Positions 59,857-64,000 of a stretch of 64,000 nucleotides of DNA are shown in pieces. The DNA comes from Actinomycetota bacterium (GTDB lineage: Bacteria > Actinomycetota > Thermoleophilia > Solirubrobacterales > Solirubrobacteraceae). The stretch covers positions 1 through 64,000 of the forward strand of contig WLOQ01000009.1 of NCBI GenBank assembly GCA_009699245.1. Reading direction: 5' to 3'. The notes under the pieces are model-generated. The model had not been told where the DNA came from and did not search any database. It worked only from the letters and a program-made list of their open reading frames with translations. The translations under genes were made by a program, and so were the position numbers. Within the stretch, counting starts at the first letter, position 1, and the number at the start of each line of letters is the position of its first letter.

Positions 59857-60855
59857 CTAGGGGAAGGCTTCGCGGCCGCCGAAGTCGATGTAGACCTTGT
59901 CGACCATTTCGACGGCCTTCGTCCCGGACTCCTGGGAGCGCTCGAACAGCTTGTCGGCGCGCACGCGTTTGGCTTCCGCCTGACCGGGTGAGTCGGGCAT
60001 CTGCACCAGGAGCCGCACGCCGGCGAGCAGGGTGGTGGCGTCGCGGAGCATCAGCGGCAGAGCGTCGGCGATGTATGGGTTCTCGTCGAGGTCCAGCGTC
60101 TGCCGGCGGAACTTGCGAGCGAGCGCGAGAATTTCCTGCAGTCGCTCCTGGCCCTGCGCTGAGAACGGCTCATCGCGTCTAGCCCAGCGGTTGAGCTTGG
60201 CGAGCGCCTCGACGCGCGTGTCGACCGATGACGAGTATGTCGTCAGCCACGACCCGAACGCGGCGCGGTCGTCGGCCAGCTGGCGCTGACGCTGCGTCTC
60301 GGTGGTGCTCTGAAGAATCGAAGGCGCGTTCGGGTTCAGCTCGGCGCGGCGGAGGTCCATCCCGTGCACGCCCACCCACACGAGCAGCATGAGCGGAAAG
60401 CTCAGCAGCACACGCGGGTAGCTCGACGGGCGCTTGATAAGCCGTTTGAACGCCCAGGGGACTAGCGCGAACACCATCAGGCCGCCGATGAAGAAAATGG
60501 CTGCGCCGGAGATAACGCGCACCGCTATCGCCTCGTCGACCCACTCTTCGGGCGTCAGCGCCGTCAGCCCGCCGTCGACCAGCACGAGCGCGAGCACCGG
60601 CCCGCGCACCCACCACGAGCGGTACCAGCGCATGCCGCGCCACGGGAGCTTGGCGCCCGCCGGGAGCGTCGCCGTGGCGGGTGCCTGCGGCGGCGCGGGC
60701 GGTCCAGCGGGTGCGCCGCGCCGCTCGGCGGCGATCGCCCGCTCGGGAGCACCGAGGTCGGGCAGACGCTCGTGTCCGCAGAAGCGGCAGACCTTCGCGT
60801 CGCGGCGCACGCGCTCGTCGCAGCGCGGGCAGCGTACACGGCCGACCATCGCCAT
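59857..60855 (-). CDS. Zinc-ribbon membrane protein, unknown
   Basis: This encodes 332 residues from MAMVGRVRCPRCDERVRRDA; the ribbon is CPRC ... CRFCGHE. A Pro/Ala-rich linker precedes two or three membrane helices (VRGPVLALVLVDGGLTAL, VISGAAIFFIGGLMVFALV, VLLSFPLMLLVWVGVHGM). A helical charged domain (about 200-332) follows, probably outside. No family is recognised. After its stop the same frame reads on for 16 codons (SDRQFREAQRAK) to another stop. Alternative start at 60849. Confidence 0.7.
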   Translation of the reverse strand: MAMVGRVRCPRCDERVRRDAKVCRFCGHERLPDLGAPERAIAAERRGAPAGPPAPPQAPATATLPAGAKLPWRGMRWYRSWWVRGPVLALVLVDGGLTALTPEEWVDEAIAVRVISGAAIFFIGGLMVFALVPWAFKRLIKRPSSYPRVLLSFPLMLLVWVGVHGMDLRRAELNPNAPSILQSTTETQRQRQLADDRAAFGSWLTTYSSSVDTRVEALAKLNRWARRDEPFSAQGQERLQEILALARKFRRQTLDLDENPYIADALPLMLRDATTLLAGVRLLVQMPDSPGQAEAKRVRADKLFERSQESGTKAVEMVDKVYIDFGGREAFP

Positions 60856-60978
60856 CAGCCCCCCGCCGTCACTGTCACCCGTTCGGCCACGCGGCACAAG
60901 CTTACAAGTGAGTGGCCACACCTTTCCACTCGCGCAGCGTGTGCGCTGTCGGGGTTGCGTCTTAACCATCTTCACAGG

Positions 60979-60984
60979 TAGACT
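60979..60984 (+). promoter_or_regulatory. -10 box (TAGACT), leaderless, for the lipoprotein
   Basis: TAGACT ends 6 nt before ATG 60991. Confidence 0.55.
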
Positions 60985-60990
60985 GACGCC

Positions 60991-61638
60991 ATGTGGGCCG
61001 CGTCCTCCCTTTCACGTTTGTTGATATTGGCGTGCATCGGCGCGCTGACGCTCACGCTGCTCGGCGCCTGCGGCGGCTCGCCAAGGACCAAGACCGCCGC
61101 CGACGCGGCGGCTAACACAACCGCCGCCGAGGAGAGTCTTCTCGCCGACGAGGGCGCCAGCGACCAGCCGGCCGACAAGGCTGAACCAGCCGAAGAGGCG
61201 GAGCCGGTCGCCCCGACGGTCGCCAAAGTTGGCGACGCCATCACGCTTACCGGCCAGGACGACGCCGAAAGGGTCAAGGTCACCGTCGTCGAGGTCCTCG
61301 ATCCGATGCCGACCGGCGAGTTCGATTCACCTGCCAGCGGCAAACGCTACGTCGGCATCGTGCTGCGCCTGACCAACGTTGGCTCGTCGAGCTATTCGGA
61401 CTCGCCAAGCAACGGGGCGGTCGTGGTCTATGGCGACGACCGCCAGGCGCAAGGCACAATCGTTCTCGAAGGGCCGTGCAGCGACGGGTTCTCATCCACG
61501 CTAAAACTCGCGCCCGGCGAGAGCGGGAAAGGCTGTCTGCCGTTCGAAGTTGGCGCCACCAGCACGCTGAAGCGTTTCAAGTTCACGCTGGCCTCCGGCT
61601 TCGCCGACGAGACCGGGCTGTGGTCATTGCGCGACTAG
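60991..61638 (+). CDS. DUF4352-type lipoprotein
   Basis: This encodes 215 residues. A signal peptide ends in the lipobox LTLLGACGGS, so the Cys is lipidated. A linker rich in Ala and Glu precedes a beta-sandwich domain (AKVGDAITLTGQDDAERVKV, RYVGIVLRLTNVGSSSYSD, PGESGKGCLPFEV). DUF4352 domains are extracellular and of unknown role. Two Cys (GPCSDG, KGCLPF) may form a disulfide. Confidence 0.82.
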   Translation: MWAASSLSRLLILACIGALTLTLLGACGGSPRTKTAADAAANTTAAEESLLADEGASDQPADKAEPAEEAEPVAPTVAKVGDAITLTGQDDAERVKVTVVEVLDPMPTGEFDSPASGKRYVGIVLRLTNVGSSSYSDSPSNGAVVVYGDDRQAQGTIVLEGPCSDGFSSTLKLAPGESGKGCLPFEVGATSTLKRFKFTLASGFADETGLWSLRD

Positions 61639-61651
61639 CCGTCAAGAGCCA

Positions 61652-62149
61652 ATGCGGATCGCGCGACCTGCGTGCAGCGCCGTCTCGACGTCGAGCGCTG
61701 GTAACGCATCGACAGTTCACAACGCTGGCTCTGGGGTCGGGGTGCTCACCGGCACCGGACTCGCTTCACCGACATTCTCGTTCGCCTTCAGCGCGAACAG
61801 CGAGATGATCGTCTCTGGAACGCCCACGTATGTGGTCGAGACAGAGATCAACGCGCCATTCGCGGGACGCATGATCGTGAACTTCAGTGGTTCCTTTGAA
61901 AGGGAGAATGACGCCGGCGTTGCGAACAGCTTCGCCTGCTCCATGTATGGGCCTGGAGGCATCTCCGCATCCAATCCCGCCATCAGCGGCGACCTCGCTC
62001 AGGCTGAGCATGAGCAGCTCGCGCTCACAGGAAGCTTCACCGCAGCGGCAGGTCTCAACCGCATTGCTCTGAACTGCTACCTGAGGTTTGGCGGGTCCGG
62101 CATCTACCTGCGCAGTTACGACATCACCGGCGTCCTCACCGGTAGCTGA
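61652..62149 (+). CDS. Hypothetical beta-rich protein, possibly 5'-truncated
   Basis: This encodes 165 residues: GVLTGTGLASPTFSFAFSAN, VETEINAPFAGRMIVNFSGS, SFACSMYGPGG, ALNCYLRFGG. It looks like an exported beta-sandwich but has no signal peptide, and the first 25 residues are low-complexity, so the true beginning may be lost. Codon use is less GC-biased than its neighbours. It ends directly where a broken dehydrogenase begins. Confidence 0.5.
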   Translation: MRIARPACSAVSTSSAGNASTVHNAGSGVGVLTGTGLASPTFSFAFSANSEMIVSGTPTYVVETEINAPFAGRMIVNFSGSFERENDAGVANSFACSMYGPGGISASNPAISGDLAQAEHEQLALTGSFTAAAGLNRIALNCYLRFGGSGIYLRSYDITGVLTGS

Positions 62150-62674
62150 AGCCAGGGTCTCAGGCCCGCGAACGTCGCCGCGCGCCTTGCGGGCCTCGCC
62201 GAGGTGACCGGCGGCGTCGCACTCGACCCCGGGTTCGCGCAGAACCTCGTCGCGACGAAGGAGTGCTTCAACCGCTTCGCCACGACCGGAGTGGACGAAG
62301 ACTTCGCGCGGGGCGCGGAGTCGAGCGAGCTCGACTGCACGGGCTTCGTGCGCCCGGGCAACCACCCGAACAAGACGATGTATCCGCTCGCCGACGTCGG
62401 CCCGTACTGCGCGATCATCGTCGCGGCGGGCACGCTCGACATCAAGGGCGGCCCGCGCACCGACACGGTCGGCCGCGTGCTGCGCTCGGGTGGGACGCCC
62501 GTTGCTCGCCTCTACGGCGTCGGGAACTGCGTCGCTTCTCCGGCCGGCAGCGGCTACTGGTCCGGCGGCAACACGCTCGGCATCGCGATCACCTTCGGCT
62601 ACCTGGCCGGACGCGCGATCAGCGGCGAGCGCCCGCGCGCCGAGCGGACGGCGGTGTGCGGTCTGCGGCGGCGC
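62150..62674 (+). pseudogene. C-terminal fragment of an FAD-binding dehydrogenase (ketosteroid-dehydrogenase-like)
   Basis: The frame encodes ANVAARLAGLAEVTGG, FNRFATTGVDEDFARG, YCAIIVAAGTLDIKGGPRT, VARLYGVGNCVASPAGSGYW and GGNTLGIAITFGYLAGRA, matching the last third of 3-ketosteroid-dehydrogenase/fumarate-reductase-type flavoproteins. The N-terminal FAD-binding GxGxxG region and the start are absent. The frame has no proper stop near the expected end and runs on antisense to the thioesterase. It reads as a decayed remnant. The exact borders are approximate. Confidence 0.7.
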
Positions 62675-63094
62675 TCAGGTGCCGCTGTAGACCGCACGCT
62701 CGGGCGCATTGATCTCCCGAGCACAGCGCGCCTCGGGGTCCCACGCGACCATGATCGTGAGGCCGGATGCCGCGACGGTGCCATCCGGGCGCACGACGTC
62801 ATTGGCGACGGTGATGCTCTTCGATCCCATCCGCTCGAGCCACGCGCGTGCGATGACCCAACCGTCCTCCATGACGACCTCGCGGTGATAGTCGAGTTCG
62901 ACGCGCGCGAGGACGAAGTGCCCGTTCGGCGTGGGGTGGTCGAGCGCCATCGGGTCCGGGACGAAGGGGCCGAAGAGGAACCGGCGCCGGGCACGCCCGA
63001 TGATGTGGTGGTACCGCGCCTGGTTGAGGTGCCCGAAGTCGTCCATGTCCTCGGCGGTGAGTTCGTGCCTGTGGGATACCTCGTAGCGCGCCAT
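62675..63094 (-). CDS. 4HBT-fold acyl-CoA thioesterase
   Basis: This encodes 139 residues from MARYEVSHRHELTAEDMDDF. The hotdog-fold mark DFGHLNQARYHHIIG holds the catalytic-type acid region, then VELDYHREVVMEDGWVIARA. It hydrolyses acyl-CoA by family analogy. A TATCGT box 10 nt before ATG supports this start over in-frame upstream ones (63115, 63166). Confidence 0.85.
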   Translation of the reverse strand: MARYEVSHRHELTAEDMDDFGHLNQARYHHIIGRARRRFLFGPFVPDPMALDHPTPNGHFVLARVELDYHREVVMEDGWVIARAWLERMGSKSITVANDVVRPDGTVAASGLTIMVAWDPEARCAREINAPERAVYSGT

Positions 63095-63104
63095 GCGGCG
63101 GCGG

Positions 63105-63110
63105 ACGATA
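63105..63110 (-). promoter_or_regulatory. -10 box (TATCGT) for the thioesterase
   Basis: On the minus strand TATCGT is followed by 10 nt and ATG 63094. Confidence 0.45.
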
Positions 63111-63183
63111 CCCATCCCACAGGGCCCTCGGCCTGCGGTAGCGTGGCGCTGAAGCCAGCCGACCACGAGTGGAGGAGAGGGCC

Positions 63184-63789
63184 ATGGCTACGACGGAGAT
63201 GACGAAGACCCGCGAGCGCCTGATGGATGAGCTGCTTGCGAAGGAGGCGATCCGCGAGGCGATCAACCGCTTCTCGCGCGGGATCGACCGGCAGGACTCG
63301 GAGCTGGCCAAAAGCGTCTACCACGACGATGCGCGCGACGACCACATCGGCTACACGGGCAGCGGGCACGGCCTCGTCGACTGGGTCAACGGGTACGAGG
63401 GCCCGGACGGCTGGGTTCGCGGCTACCTCCAGGACCAGTACGTCCAGCACTACGTCACCAACACGACGATCGACCTCGACCTCGACAACGATGTCGCGCA
63501 CGTCGAGTCGTACTACCAGATGGTCGAGCGCCCGATGGACTCCGCCGCGATGACGCAGATCTTCGGCGGGCGGTACATCGACCGCTTCGAGTGCCGTGAC
63601 GGGCGCTGGGCGATCGCCGCGCGGATGATCACGGTGGCCTGGAGCACCGATGCGGAGATCTACGCGCAGATCGAGCAGATCGGGAACCCGAGCCTGCCCA
63701 GCCGCGACGACATCTCCTACAAGCGGCCGCTGACCGTCGACCGTGAGGACCGGGCGATGCTCGGGCCGGGGACGCCGGGCTGGAAGTGA
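63184..63789 (+). CDS. SnoaL/NTF2-like protein
   Basis: This encodes 201 residues from MATTEMTKTRERLMDELLAK, with GGAGGAGAGG at 63171-63180. The pattern AIREAINRFSRGIDRQDSEL, YHDDARDDHIGYTG, IDLDLDNDVAHVESYYQM and FGGRYIDRFECRDGRWAI fits the SnoaL_4-type NTF2 fold found in hydroxylases and dehydratases. Substrate unknown. Divergent from the thioesterase; a flavin-dehydrogenase remnant nearby hints at a former steroid- or ring-degrading context. Confidence 0.85.
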   Translation: MATTEMTKTRERLMDELLAKEAIREAINRFSRGIDRQDSELAKSVYHDDARDDHIGYTGSGHGLVDWVNGYEGPDGWVRGYLQDQYVQHYVTNTTIDLDLDNDVAHVESYYQMVERPMDSAAMTQIFGGRYIDRFECRDGRWAIAARMITVAWSTDAEIYAQIEQIGNPSLPSRDDISYKRPLTVDREDRAMLGPGTPGWK

Positions 63790-63796
63790 GGCGCTG

Positions 63797-63982
63797 ATGC
63801 TGCGCCGGGGGCGTCGCGGTGGCCGCCCGGCGCGGCGGTTCGGATCGGCCATCGCGGTGGCCTCGTTCGTCGTCCTCGTGATCGCGATCCCGATGCTGCT
63901 CGGCTTCGCGATCTCGTGGCTCGCCGGGGTGGTCGCCGCGGTCCCCATGGTGATGCTCTGGGACTGGGCGCTCGGTCGCTGA
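63797..63982 (+). CDS. Small two-helix membrane protein
   Basis: This encodes 61 residues: an Arg-rich N-terminus (MLRRGRRGGRPARRFG), then two hydrophobic helices (AIAVASFVVLVIAIPMLL and FAISWLAGVVAAVPMVML). It begins 7 nt after the SnoaL-like gene and is probably cotranscribed. Function unknown. Confidence 0.6.
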   Translation: MLRRGRRGGRPARRFGSAIAVASFVVLVIAIPMLLGFAISWLAGVVAAVPMVMLWDWALGR

Positions 63983-64000
63983 CCGACGCGTGGAATAGGA

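Overview
The window is a GC-rich, gene-dense piece of an actinobacterial chromosome. Gene content and order (rpmF-plsX-acpP-rnc-smc-ftsY-ffh-rpsP-khpA-rimM-trmD-rplS-lepB-rnhB-comM-dprA), together with secreted RCC1/FN3 proteins and a zinc-ribbon protein after a WhiG/FliA sigma factor, suggest the class Thermoleophilia (Solirubrobacterales or Patulibacter-like). That placement is inference from gene order and protein style; there is no 16S in the window.

Layout. 1-5103: end of a coiled-coil protein gene, then an accessory stretch with a frameshifted 14-repeat RCC1 secreted protein, a small alpha/beta protein and a coiled-coil protein with a nuclease-like C-terminus. 5186-20985: a housekeeping block for ribosome parts, lipid precursors, RNA processing, chromosome segregation (Smc), the signal-recognition pathway (FtsY, Ffh, LepB), rRNA/tRNA modification, and ComM/DprA for DNA uptake and recombination. 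21025-28724: thiD, ilvD, a HAD phosphatase, an L,D-transpeptidase, a Xer recombinase, a frameshifted sigma factor, a zinc-ribbon protein and an RNase H-like protein. 28751-32042: three tRNAs (Gly-GCC, Cys-GCA, Val-GAC), a hydrolase, a secreted protein and a PAS-LuxR regulator. 32133-36659: two hydrolases divergent from a CtpE-like P-type ATPase. 36735-44812: thrS, DUF192, infC-rpmI-rplT, an rRNA/tRNA methyltransferase, pheST. 44805-50435: arginine genes argC-J-B-D-G. 50459-58395: two small hypotheticals, dnaE, nfo, gltX and an HDOD-LuxR regulator. 58392-64000: VanZ and Rrf2 divergent genes, then a looser block (59191-62674) with a non-coding stretch, orphan membrane/lipoprotein genes and the tail of a broken flavin dehydrogenase, then a thioesterase, a SnoaL-like protein and a small membrane protein.

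The most striking pattern is regulatory. About two dozen genes on both strands carry a TANNNT box whose last base lies 6-12 nt (mostly 6-10) before the start codon, with no Shine-Dalgarno in between. That is the geometry of leaderless transcription, and it was used here to choose several starts (DUF177, comM, thiD, dnaE, the thioesterase, the small gene at 25583). Other points worth checking are an RNase III that lacks several active-site carboxylates, two genes each broken by loss of one C, long acidic or His/Asp tails on L19, IF-3 and L32, an inverted yraN, and two regulators with unusual domain order.
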